Assembly: GCA_045126815.1 (NCBI GenBank)
Contig: JBGVPD010000004.1
Span: 1 to 12,269 of the forward strand
Direction: 5' to 3'
DNA length: 12,269 nucleotides
Source: RGIG1995 sp045126815
GTDB taxonomy: Bacteria > Bacillota > Clostridia > Oscillospirales > CAG-272
Shown here piece after piece: positions 1-6,166 of this stretch. Each line of letters begins with the position of its first letter. Positions within the stretch are counted from its first letter, which is position 1. The notes beneath the pieces are model-generated. The model saw only the letters and a program-made list of their open reading frames with translations. It made no database searches and was not told where the DNA came from. The translations under genes were made by a program, and so were the position numbers.

Positions 1-53
1 ACTACTCGCCGTTTAAAATCATCAAGTGCAATGTAATACTTTTTGTCACGCAT
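1..53 (-). CDS. Partial small hypothetical protein (N-terminus only)
   Basis: Only the first 17 codons are in the window, read leftwards from an ATG at 53-51; the rest lies beyond the left edge. The visible protein begins MRDKKYYIALDDFKRRV. A good ribosome binding site (AAGGAGTGA, about 7 bases before the ATG) supports the start. The gene lies 5 bases after the stop of the DUF6809-like gene, so the two are almost certainly co-transcribed and perhaps translationally coupled. From memory, short clostridial proteins with this kind of N-terminus often sit beside DUF6809-like genes on integrative elements. The function is unknown, and too little is visible for a domain call. Confidence 0.6.
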   Translation of the reverse strand, partial: MRDKKYYIALDDFKRRV

Positions 54-58
54 ATCGG

Positions 59-358
59 TCACTCCTTCAGCAAGTCTTGGAATGGGGTGTCGGTGGCTAC
101 GAAGGTATCGTAAGTAAAGTTGGCTCCTAACCGAAAACCCATAATAAAACTGTCGAGATTGGATTCGCCATTCACCACGCCCCAAGCATTGACAAAATCG
201 AGAAACTTTTTCTTGCTTTCGCCCGAAAGGTTCTCGGTTAAGAAATCCTCATTTAACATCAAGACTTCCATTTGCTTTTGCACGGCTTTGTTCTGCTTGG
301 TGCTTCGTGCCTGTGGATCAATGTTGCCGTAATAAAATTCTTCTATAAATTTCCCCAT
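59..358 (-). CDS. DUF6809-like small protein
   Basis: A 99-residue soluble protein with no membrane segment or signal peptide. It starts MGKFIEEFYYGNIDPQ and contains SKKKFLDFVNAWG and SFIMGFRLGANFTYD, a pattern I recognise as the DUF6809 type of small clostridial proteins; the function is unknown. It appears predominantly helical. The ATG at 358 is preceded by a textbook AAAGGAGGT site 5-6 bases upstream, which fixes the start. It is the first gene of a leftward pair with the partial gene at 1-53. Such genes are frequent on conjugative or mobilisable elements of gut Clostridia, so this may be accessory DNA. The family assignment rests on recalled sequence pattern, not on a search. Confidence 0.75.
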   Translation of the reverse strand: MGKFIEEFYYGNIDPQARSTKQNKAVQKQMEVLMLNEDFLTENLSGESKKKFLDFVNAWGVVNGESNLDSFIMGFRLGANFTYDTFVATDTPFQDLLKE

Positions 359-387
359 ATTGTTACCTCCTTTGATTTTCTACCATA

Positions 388-417
388 ATTGTACTCAAAG
401 GCGGTTTAATAGTCGAA
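388..417 (-). promoter_or_regulatory. Candidate promoter for the DUF6809-like gene
   Basis: On the minus strand a TACAAT -10 hexamer (393-388) lies about 30 bases upstream of the ATG. A weak -35 match, TTCGAC (417-412), precedes it with an 18-base spacer. The -10 is 5/6 to consensus but the -35 is poor, so this is a plausible rather than secure call. It lies just downstream of the minus-strand terminator at 435-489, consistent with a new transcription unit beginning here. Confidence 0.4.
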
Positions 418-429
418 TGTACCGCTATA

Positions 430-489
430 AACAGAAAAAGGGCAAGAAAAAAGAGAGAAGCCGAAACTTCTCTCTATTCTCTTGCCCTT
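430..489 (-). terminator. Intrinsic terminator downstream of tRNA-Ser / rplJL
   Basis: This is a long two-part hairpin. The outer arms 438-447 and 480-489 pair perfectly (10 bp, AAGGGCAAGA with TCTTGCCCTT), and the inner arms 452-460 and 467-475 pair perfectly (9 bp) around the loop 461-466. A small asymmetric internal loop separates the two stems. Read on the minus strand, the hairpin runs directly into TTTTT followed by CTGTTTAT, which makes an intrinsic terminator. There is no T-run on the plus side. It would end leftward transcription from the tRNA-Ser and rplJ-rplL genes before the DUF6809-like gene. Confidence 0.75.
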
Positions 490-559
490 CGCAATGCTCA
501 GCGTTCCTATAAAACATAACTGTCCTTAGTAACCCTGCTCATTTGGGTGGATATTTTTT

Positions 560-651
560 TGGCGCAGAGAGAGAGATTCGAACTCTCGGAACGGTATTAG
601 CGTTCACACGATTTCCAGTCGTGCGCCTTAGACCAGCTCAGCCATCTCTGC
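560..651 (-). tRNA. tRNA-Ser (anticodon GGA)
   Basis: On the minus strand the 7-bp acceptor stem GCAGAGA (651-645) pairs with TCTCTGC (570-564). It is followed by discriminator G and an encoded CCA (562-560). The anticodon stem CACGA/TCGTG encloses the loop CTGGAAA with anticodon GGA at 616-614, which reads UCC and UCU serine codons. A T-arm with GTTCGAATC is present. The length of about 92 bases reflects the long variable arm expected of a class II serine tRNA. It lies 79 bases downstream of rplL on the same strand. No clear separate promoter is visible, so co-transcription with rplJL is possible. Confidence 0.96.
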
Positions 652-676
652 TTATTTATTTTTTTATATTTTCCTC

Positions 677-706
677 GGCAAGTTCCGTCATCTAACGAAA
701 CTTGCC
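677..706 (-). other. Stem-loop between rplL and tRNA-Ser
   Basis: Positions 677-688 pair with 695-706 (GGCAAGTT, then a C/A mismatch, then CGT with ACG) around the 6-base loop 689-694, giving 11 pairs with one mismatch. Neither strand has a T-run directly after it, so it is not a standard intrinsic terminator. In a minus-strand rplL-tRNA transcript it could protect the mRNA 3' end or mark a processing site between the message and the tRNA precursor; that role is inference. Confidence 0.5.
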
Positions 707-730
707 AAGTCAATATATACATAGCTTAAA

Positions 731-1099
731 TTACTTAAGTTCAACAACAGCGCCTGCATCTTCGAGCTGCTTCTTGATGCTTTCTGCCATATCCTTGGGA
801 GCTGCTTCCTTAACTACCTTGGGAGCGCCTTCAACGAGATCCTTAGCATCCTTAAGTCCAAGACCTGTGATTTCACGAACAGCCTTGATTACGTCAAGCT
901 TCTTAGCGCCTGCTTCCTTAAGTACTACGTCGAACTCTGTCTTTTCTTCAGCTGCTGCTGCAGCGGGAGCTGCTGCACCTGCTACTGCTACGGGAGCTGC
1001 AGATACGCCGAATTCTTCTTCTACCTTCTTAACGAGGTCTGCGAGTTCAAGAATTGTAAGAGATTTTAATTCTTCTATGATATTTTCAATGTTTGCCAT
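731..1099 (-). CDS. rplL: 50S ribosomal protein L7/L12
   Basis: This 122-residue protein forms the flexible stalk of the large subunit. Dimers bound to L10 recruit and stimulate the translational GTPases (IF2, EF-Tu, EF-G, RF3). The sequence shows the N-terminal dimerisation and L10-binding region (MANIENIIEELKSLTILELA, residues 1-33), an Ala/Pro/Val-rich hinge (about 34-53), and the conserved C-terminal factor-binding domain with AGAKKLDVIKAVREITGLGL (about 63-82) and a VVELK end. Length is typical of the family. The ATG at 1099 follows a strong TTGGAGGT site. It lies 60 bases after rplJ on the same strand and should share its leader-controlled transcript. No rpoB follows; a tRNA-Ser gene does. 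Confidence 0.98.
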   Translation of the reverse strand: MANIENIIEELKSLTILELADLVKKVEEEFGVSAAPVAVAGAAAPAAAAAEEKTEFDVVLKEAGAKKLDVIKAVREITGLGLKDAKDLVEGAPKVVKEAAPKDMAESIKKQLEDAGAVVELK

Positions 1100-1159
1100 T
1101 TTAATTTACCTCCAAATAAATTATATTGTTTTCTTTTTTTAATATTTATTATGCAACAA

Positions 1160-1693
1160 TTATGCTTCTGTTGCTTCTGCTGCGGGTTCTGCCGCACCTT
1201 CGCCGTTCTTGTCGATGATTGCCTGCAATCCAAATGCGAATCCATAAAGGGGAGACATAAGGCTGCCAATAATACGTCCGATAAGAACTTCTTTGGAAGG
1301 AATCTCTGCAAGGGCGAGTACCTGATCCTTGTCCATTACTTCGCCATCAAGGAATCCTGCCTTGATTTCAAATGTTTCAAGCTTGTCTGCATACTCCTTG
1401 AGGATCTTTGCGGGTGCAATAGGATCTTCGTCACTGATTGCGATAGCTGTCATTCCTTCAAACTGGTCCTTAAGACCGCCAAGTCCTGCCTCTTCGCACG
1501 CTCTTGCTGTCAAAGTGTTCTTATATACTTTATATTCAACATTTGCCTTACGGAGTTCTGCACGAAGCTTTGTATCGTTTTCAACTGTGATACCGGAATA
1601 GTTTACAACAACACCTGCGGTAGCCTTCTTAAGCTTTTCTGTAAGATCAGCTACAACTGCTTTCTTTTGTTCCAATATTTTTGCGCTCGGCAT
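1160..1693 (-). CDS. rplJ: 50S ribosomal protein L10
   Basis: This 177-residue protein is the base of the L7/L12 stalk. It binds 23S rRNA at the N-terminus and L7/L12 dimers through its C-terminal helix. It starts MPSAKILEQKKAVVADLTEK and contains the conserved GVVVNYSGITV and VYKNTLTARA stretches, ending in an acidic Ala/Glu-rich tail. I chose the ATG at 1693-1691 because it is preceded by AGGAGGTG at ideal spacing and matches the usual family N-terminus. The in-frame extension up to 1768 runs through the leader terminator and should be discarded. L10 (with L7/L12) is the known autogenous repressor acting on the L10 leader found just upstream. The rplK-rplA genes usually found upstream are absent. 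Confidence 0.98.
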   Translation of the reverse strand: MPSAKILEQKKAVVADLTEKLKKATAGVVVNYSGITVENDTKLRAELRKANVEYKVYKNTLTARACEEAGLGGLKDQFEGMTAIAISDEDPIAPAKILKEYADKLETFEIKAGFLDGEVMDKDQVLALAEIPSKEVLIGRIIGSLMSPLYGFAFGLQAIIDKNGEGAAEPAAEATEA

Positions 1694-1710
1694 GGTTTTC
1701 ACCTCCTGAT

Positions 1711-1757
1711 AAAAAATGCTTTCTCGCAGTGTCCACATAAATACACCGAAAGAAAGC
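1711..1757 (-). terminator. Attenuator terminator in the rplJ leader
   Basis: On the minus strand 1757-1743 pairs with 1732-1718 around a 10-base loop (1742-1733). The stem has 15 positions: a perfect 7-bp GCTTTCT/AGAAAGC base, then wobble pairs and one mismatch, then a GTGT/ACAC top. ATTTTTT follows at 1717-1711. It ends about 18 bases before the rplJ start codon, where a ribosomal-protein-controlled attenuator is expected. Confidence 0.85.
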
Positions 1758-1829
1758 AAACCAATCAATATTTGAATGTTTGTTATCCTCGGCAGGATTT
1801 ACTTTGACACCTGCTGTCTTTAGATTACC
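1711..1829 (-). promoter_or_regulatory. L10 leader (ribosomal protein autoregulatory RNA) of rplJL
   Basis: The rplJ 5' untranslated region carries the conserved hallmarks of the bacterial L10 leader (Rfam L10_leader type). On the minus strand AAAGACAGCAGG and CCTGCCGAGGAT occur in order, with GCAGG (1814-1810) pairing to CCTGC (1796-1792). Known biology: an L10-L7/L12 complex mimics its rRNA binding here and promotes premature termination. The leader ends in an intrinsic attenuator hairpin just before the rplJ ribosome binding site. The predicted transcription start is about 1829, from the promoter immediately upstream. The family call is by recognised motif; a covariance-model search would settle it. 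Confidence 0.88.
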
Positions 1830-1834
1830 CAAGT

Positions 1835-1863
1835 ATATTACCATATCTTGTCGCTTTTGTCAA
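1835..1863 (-). promoter_or_regulatory. Sigma-A-type promoter for rplJL
   Basis: On the minus strand a perfect -35 TTGACA (1863-1858) is followed by a 17-base spacer and -10 TAATAT (1840-1835), with an extended TG one base upstream of the -10. Initiation would be near 1829, at the start of the L10 leader. The -35 begins only 14 bases beyond the stop codon of the upstream TauE-like gene. No terminator separates them, so some read-through from that gene is also possible. Confidence 0.8.
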
Positions 1864-1877
1864 CCCCTTTTCTAAAT

Positions 1878-2249
1878 TTATTTTTCTATGCGTTTCTTTT
1901 CTTTCTTAAACACCACGCTGATCCCCGATATTATAAGCAGCCAACCAAATATTTTCCTTATAATTTCAGGATCGATCACACTTGCACAATACGCTCCCGT
2001 TATCGCGCCCACAACTCCAAAAACAATTAAAAACAACATCAACCTAACGTTTATACGTCTTTTCCTTTTATGATACACAAGTGATGCTATTCCCGCGCAT
2101 ATAAAAAACACAAGATTTATACCTTGAGAAGCAACCTGCCCCATTTCCCTTACAAACAGCAAATAAAGCACCAACAATCCTCCTCCGCCTATTCCCATTC
2201 CGGCTAAAACCGCTATCACAACGCCCGCAAAAAAATCTATTATCCCCAT
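1878..2249 (-). CDS. Half-size TauE/SafE-family membrane permease (second of pair)
   Basis: A 123-residue, strongly hydrophobic protein with about four predicted membrane helices and a basic C-terminus (FKKEKKRIEK). The N-terminal stretch FAGVVIAVLAGMGIGGGGLL carries the glycine-rich signature of one TauE/SafE (DUF81) repeat. Full-length family members are about 250 residues with eight helices, made of two such repeats. I chose ATG 2249-2247 (MGIIDFFAG), which has a TAGGAGTT site upstream. The alternative start at 2282 would reach into the neighbour. It overlaps the end of the preceding TauE-like gene by 10 bases, implying translational coupling and probably a heteromeric transporter. Substrate unknown; the family moves sulfite, sulfonates and other anions. 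Confidence 0.82.
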   Translation of the reverse strand: MGIIDFFAGVVIAVLAGMGIGGGGLLVLYLLFVREMGQVASQGINLVFFICAGIASLVYHKRKRRINVRLMLFLIVFGVVGAITGAYCASVIDPEIIRKIFGWLLIISGISVVFKKEKKRIEK

Positions 2250-2608
2250 TTCATAACTCCTATCATATTCAGTCCCGCCCATATAACCAATAAACCAAAC
2301 GCCTTTCGTACAGTATCATATTTCAGCTTGTCCAGTAAATATGCACCTATAATTCCTCCCGGAACAGCGCATATACCGTATTTTAAGCCCATCTTTACGT
2401 CTAAATCTCCTCTTAAATAATACATCACAGCCGACACTGCCGACATAGCAACTGTCACAGTCAAAGTTAAAACAAAAACATCCTTACTGTCCATCTTTTT
2501 TAAATACCTCTTTATAGCAAATATCAACACTATTCCCCCGCCCGTACCCAACAGTCCGTTTACAAAACCCGCCGACAGACCTAAACATATCAACAACCAT
2601 AAAGCCAT
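2240..2608 (-). CDS. Half-size TauE/SafE-family membrane permease (first of pair)
   Basis: A 122-residue protein with about four hydrophobic segments. The N-terminal signature GLSAGFVNGLLGTGGGIVLI is typical of TauE/SafE proteins, and a second glycine-rich stretch is CAVPGGIIGAYLLDKLKY. It equals one half of a normal family member, with the partner repeat encoded by the overlapping downstream gene. I chose ATG 2608-2606 because GAAAGGTG lies upstream at workable spacing; an in-frame TTG at 2629 would add 7 residues and has a poor site. The pair is transcribed away from uppP. Each half is intact, with its own start and ribosome binding site, which argues for two working subunits rather than a broken gene. 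Substrate unknown. Confidence 0.82.
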   Translation of the reverse strand: MALWLLICLGLSAGFVNGLLGTGGGIVLIFAIKRYLKKMDSKDVFVLTLTVTVAMSAVSAVMYYLRGDLDVKMGLKYGICAVPGGIIGAYLLDKLKYDTVRKAFGLLVIWAGLNMIGVMKWG

Positions 2609-2651
2609 ATCTTTTTTAACACCTTTCAATGCAGTTTGTTTGTATTATCTC

Positions 2652-2680
2652 TTGTAATTTTTTCTAATATATGTTATTAT
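2652..2680 (+). promoter_or_regulatory. Promoter for the uppP-ftsK operon
   Basis: TTGTAA (2652-2657), a 17-base spacer, then TATTAT (2675-2680) with an extended TG upstream of the -10, embedded in very AT-rich DNA. Initiation near 2687 would give a leader of about 30 bases before the uppP ATG. It is the only good plus-strand promoter I see before the co-directional run, so it probably drives the whole operon. A weak -10-like GATAAT lies on the opposite strand (2649-2644) for the TauE pair. Confidence 0.6.
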
Positions 2681-2717
2681 ATATTATATATAATTATTTA
2701 TCGTGAAGAGGTATACT

Positions 2718-3545
2718 ATGAACATATTTTTGGCTATTTTTTACGGAATAATACAAGGTATAGCAGAGTTCCTTCCTATTTCAAGTTCAGCTCATCTTGC
2801 TATTGCACAAAACTTATTCGGAATGGAAAATCTTGAAGCTTCACACTTCACGTTTGACATCCTACTCCATTTAGGCACACTTATAGCTGTGTTCATCGTA
2901 TACTATAAAGATATTTTCGAACTTGTTCCCGCAGTGTTTTCGATGTTCGGCAAAGTATTCAAAGGTAAATTCAAATTATCCGAATACACCGAAAGCGAAA
3001 GATTTGTTATATTCGTTATCATAGCAACCCTTCCCCTTGTCGCTGCCGTATTCGTTAAAGATTACATCGAAATACTTGGTGGATACACAAAAATAATCGG
3101 CGGTATTCTCCTTCTTAACGGACTTCTTCTTTTCATATCCGACAAACTCGAAAGAGGAACCGTTACATTAGAAAATGCAAAACCCAAAAACGCACTCTTC
3201 GTAGGTCTTTGCCAGATGTGCGCTATAGTTCCCGGACTTTCTCGCTCGGGTTCTACGATCACAGGCGGACTTCTTATGGGATTCAAACGCGAATTTGCGG
3301 TTAAATTCTCATTCATCCTTTCTATCCCCGCAATTATCGGCGCAAATCTTCTTTCGGTAGCAGACATATTTGAAAATCCCATTCCCTCTACCAACATCGT
3401 TCCTTATATAGCCGGAACGATAGCTGCAGCAGTCGTAGGTATACTTGCGATGAAAACACTCATTTACATATCCAAAAAATCGAACTTCAGAATGTTCTCA
3501 TATTATTGTTTTGTAGTAGGTATACTTGCAATAATATTCGGTTAA
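2718..3545 (+). CDS. uppP: Undecaprenyl-diphosphatase
   Basis: This integral membrane enzyme of 275 residues dephosphorylates undecaprenyl diphosphate to the monophosphate carrier used for peptidoglycan and other wall polymers. It is the BacA/UppP family, historically linked to bacitracin resistance. Both signature regions are present: QGIAEFLPISSSAH (residues 13-26, with Q13/E17 forming the (E/Q)xxxE motif and the SSS triplet) and PGLSRSGSTITG (172-183, with the catalytic-region Arg176). About eight hydrophobic segments run through the protein, and the length is typical. ATG 2718 follows GAAGAGGT; an upstream in-frame GTG (2703) would add five residues and is less likely. It is the first gene of the plus-strand run, 25 bases before ftsK. 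Confidence 0.96.
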   Translation: MNIFLAIFYGIIQGIAEFLPISSSAHLAIAQNLFGMENLEASHFTFDILLHLGTLIAVFIVYYKDIFELVPAVFSMFGKVFKGKFKLSEYTESERFVIFVIIATLPLVAAVFVKDYIEILGGYTKIIGGILLLNGLLLFISDKLERGTVTLENAKPKNALFVGLCQMCAIVPGLSRSGSTITGGLLMGFKREFAVKFSFILSIPAIIGANLLSVADIFENPIPSTNIVPYIAGTIAAAVVGILAMKTLIYISKKSNFRMFSYYCFVVGILAIIFG

Positions 3546-3570
3546 TACAAACTTTTAGCGAGGAATTAAA

Positions 3571-6135
3571 ATGCCCACGAATAAAAAAACCAACAAAAAA
3601 TCAACAAATAAAACACAGACGAAAAAACAGCCTCAAAAGGTTGAAACGCCACCTAAAAAAAGAAAACGCCCCAACAACCCCAACAGCATATTTAATCAAA
3701 TATTCCCTTACGTATTGGGACTCTTATCTTTTGCATTTTTATTCTTTTTACTGTTTGAAGAACATTCAGGCGTTATCGGAAAAATCATAAAACCCCTTCT
3801 TTGCGGTTTGTTTGGCTGGGGAGCTTTTCTTGTTCCCGCTTTGATACTTATTCAAGCATTCTTATGGAAGAAAACCGTTGAAAGCGACACTATTGTTTTA
3901 AAAGCAGTTTCTTCATTATTCGTTCTCGTTTCTTTCTCGGTTATTATAAATATTATCCAAGGAGAAGCGATATTCAACTTTGTCCATTGGTGGTCTGAAG
4001 GAACTGAACTCATTGGCGGCGGTGTTATCGGCGGTCTTTTATCAAACATATTTGTTGCTTGTATTGACAAAACTTTGTCCTTGCTTATATTTATCCCTTT
4101 GTTGTTAGTCTTTATAACGTTTACTTTCGGACTTACACCTTTTTCGGCAATATGCTTTATAAAGGATAAGTTTACCGAATTAAAGGACAGACGATACGAA
4201 TATTACGACGACTACGACGAAGACGAACAAAAAGTATGGCACAGACCTGATGATAAAAAGAAACTTAAAATTGACGAATCAGCATTGGAGCCCGACGAGT
4301 CTCCCGTTGATATGACGGCATACGACGAGGCATTAAAGGCTAAAAAGCAAAAAAGCGAAGTTGACGTTGATTTAGAGGACAAGCCCCCGTTTGATCCCGA
4401 CGTTGCTCTTGACGATCTTGCAGAAAACGTAAACAAGACAAAGAAGGAAGCTATATCCCCCTTTAAGAAAAACGGAAAAGAGAAAAACATAAATCTTAAC
4501 GAACTCTTTGAAGACGATAAAAACGGAGAGATTCCATCATCAGAAACCGACGGAAGCGTTCCCAATGCGCAAGAGCTTGAACTTATGGTTGAACGCAAAC
4601 AGTTGCAAGAGCAAAAGAACGAACCCGCTCCAAAAGAAGTACAACCCGTCAAGGAATACGTTTTCCCGCCTTTGAATTTACTTAATCAGGAAAACAACGT
4701 TAAAAATGAAGACGTCAGCGAAGAAATGCGTTCAACGGCGATCAAACTCGTTGAAACCCTTCGCAGTTTTAAAGTCAGAACAAAAATAATTGACGTATCA
4801 AGAGGTCCGTCAATTACAAGATACGAATTAGCTCCCGAAGAAGGCGTAAGAGTAAGAACTATAGCAAACCTTGTTGACGATATCTCTCTCAGCCTTGCGA
4901 CGTCTGGAGTCAGAATCGAAGCTCCTATTCCCGGAAAAGCGGCGGTGGGTATAGAAGTTCCCAACAAAAACGTTTCAACCGTATATCTTAAAGAGCTTAT
5001 TAACCATCAGCAGTTCAGAACTGCAAAAAGCCGTGTGACCGTAGGTCTCGGTATGGACGTTGCAGGTACTCCTATCTATCTTGATATTGCAAAAATGCCC
5101 CACTTACTTATCGCCGGTGCTACCGGTATGGGTAAATCGGTTTGTATAAACTCTATGATAGTGAGCCTTCTTTACAAGGCTACGCCCGATGAAGTTAAGC
5201 TTATTCTTATAGACCCCAAAAAAGTTGAATTAAGTATTTATAACGGACTTCCCCACCTTCTCGTTCCCGTTGTTACCGATCCTAAGAAGGCTGCAGGTTC
5301 ACTCCACTGGGCAGTTACCGAAATGGACAGAAGATTTGAGCTTATTGAAGAAGTCGGTGTCCGTGATATCGCAAGTTATAACAGAATTACCAAAGACGAT
5401 CCCGATAAAGAATTCTTACCTCAGATCGTTATTGTTATAGACGAGTTGGCTGACCTTATGATGACAGCCCCCAAAGAAGTTGAAGATTCCATCTGCCGTC
5501 TTGCGCAGAAAGCAAGAGCCGCAGGTATGCACCTTGTTATCGGTACGCAGAGACCGTCCGTTGACGTTGTTACCGGTCTTATCAAGGCTAACGTGCCTTC
5601 AAGAATTGCCTTTACAATGGCATCTCAGGTCGACTCGCGTACGATCATTGATATTGCAGGTGCGGAAAAACTTATCGGTCGAGGAGATATGCTCTATGCT
5701 CCCGTTGGTTTTTCAAAACCCGCGCGTGTACAGGGCGCATTCGTAAGCGAATCGGAAATAGAAAAGATTATTGATTTTATCAAAGTTAACAGCGGTGTTA
5801 GCTCATACGATGCAAGAGTAATCGAAAGCATCGAAAAAGAGGCCGCAAAATGCGGTGAAGGAAAAGGCGGTCATTCTATGGACGGTGACGACTCTGACAA
5901 CGAGGGCGATCCTTTGTTCAGAGCAGCCGTTGAACTCGCAATTGAGTCGGGCAAGATATCCACTTCCCTCTTGCAAAGACGTCTTTCTGTCGGTTACGGC
6001 AGAGCCGCAAAGCTTATTGATAAGATGGAACAAAAGGGTATTGTAAGTCCTCCCGAAGGACAAAAACCCCGTACTGTGCTTATAAGCAGACAAGATTATA
6101 TGGAAATGGCTTTTAAGCAAGACGACGATGAATAA
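3571..6135 (+). CDS. ftsK: DNA translocase FtsK/SpoIIIE
   Basis: An 854-residue ATP-driven double-stranded DNA pump at the division septum that clears or segregates chromosomes (and in spore formers moves DNA into the forespore). It has a Lys/Thr/Asn-rich cytoplasmic start, about four membrane helices (roughly 45-190), an acidic variable linker (about 200-370), and a RecA-like motor. Walker A is GATGMGKS (516-523, Lys522) and Walker B is IVIVIDELADLM (Asp624/Glu625). A C-terminal winged-helix gamma domain (about 780-840, DPLFRAAVELAIESGKISTS onwards) should read polar DNA motifs. GCGAGGAATT supports ATG 3571. Sporulation genes are not visible here, so FtsK versus SpoIIIE naming is open; the domain set is complete. 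Confidence 0.97.
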   Translation: MPTNKKTNKKSTNKTQTKKQPQKVETPPKKRKRPNNPNSIFNQIFPYVLGLLSFAFLFFLLFEEHSGVIGKIIKPLLCGLFGWGAFLVPALILIQAFLWKKTVESDTIVLKAVSSLFVLVSFSVIINIIQGEAIFNFVHWWSEGTELIGGGVIGGLLSNIFVACIDKTLSLLIFIPLLLVFITFTFGLTPFSAICFIKDKFTELKDRRYEYYDDYDEDEQKVWHRPDDKKKLKIDESALEPDESPVDMTAYDEALKAKKQKSEVDVDLEDKPPFDPDVALDDLAENVNKTKKEAISPFKKNGKEKNINLNELFEDDKNGEIPSSETDGSVPNAQELELMVERKQLQEQKNEPAPKEVQPVKEYVFPPLNLLNQENNVKNEDVSEEMRSTAIKLVETLRSFKVRTKIIDVSRGPSITRYELAPEEGVRVRTIANLVDDISLSLATSGVRIEAPIPGKAAVGIEVPNKNVSTVYLKELINHQQFRTAKSRVTVGLGMDVAGTPIYLDIAKMPHLLIAGATGMGKSVCINSMIVSLLYKATPDEVKLILIDPKKVELSIYNGLPHLLVPVVTDPKKAAGSLHWAVTEMDRRFELIEEVGVRDIASYNRITKDDPDKEFLPQIVIVIDELADLMMTAPKEVEDSICRLAQKARAAGMHLVIGTQRPSVDVVTGLIKANVPSRIAFTMASQVDSRTIIDIAGAEKLIGRGDMLYAPVGFSKPARVQGAFVSESEIEKIIDFIKVNSGVSSYDARVIESIEKEAAKCGEGKGGHSMDGDDSDNEGDPLFRAAVELAIESGKISTSLLQRRLSVGYGRAAKLIDKMEQKGIVSPPEGQKPRTVLISRQDYMEMAFKQDDDE

Positions 6136-6166
6136 AACTTAAATTTAATTGATCAGGAGAACGACT

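Noticed and set aside
702..1142. Plus-strand open frame opposite rplL, rich in Ala and Ser
   Set aside because: It is the antisense image of the Ala-rich rplL hinge; no start signal and no recognisable family.
1694..1768. N-terminal extension of L10 to the upstream in-frame start
   Set aside because: It would translate the attenuator hairpin. The ATG at 1693 has the strong ribosome binding site and matches the family N-terminus.
1151..1807. Long plus-strand open frame opposite rplJ and its leader
   Set aside because: It is antisense to a certain ribosomal protein gene and regulatory RNA, is cysteine-rich without a family pattern, and has no ribosome binding site.
1878..2629. TauE gene as a frameshifted pseudogene
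   Set aside because: Both halves have proper starts and ribosome binding sites, intact membrane segments and a short coupled overlap, and half-size family members are known in Clostridia as I recall. A sequencing frame error cannot be fully excluded.
4212..4652. Minus-strand open frame inside ftsK, rich in Ser and Phe
   Set aside because: It mirrors the acidic Asp/Glu linker codons of FtsK on the other strand; no independent coding evidence.
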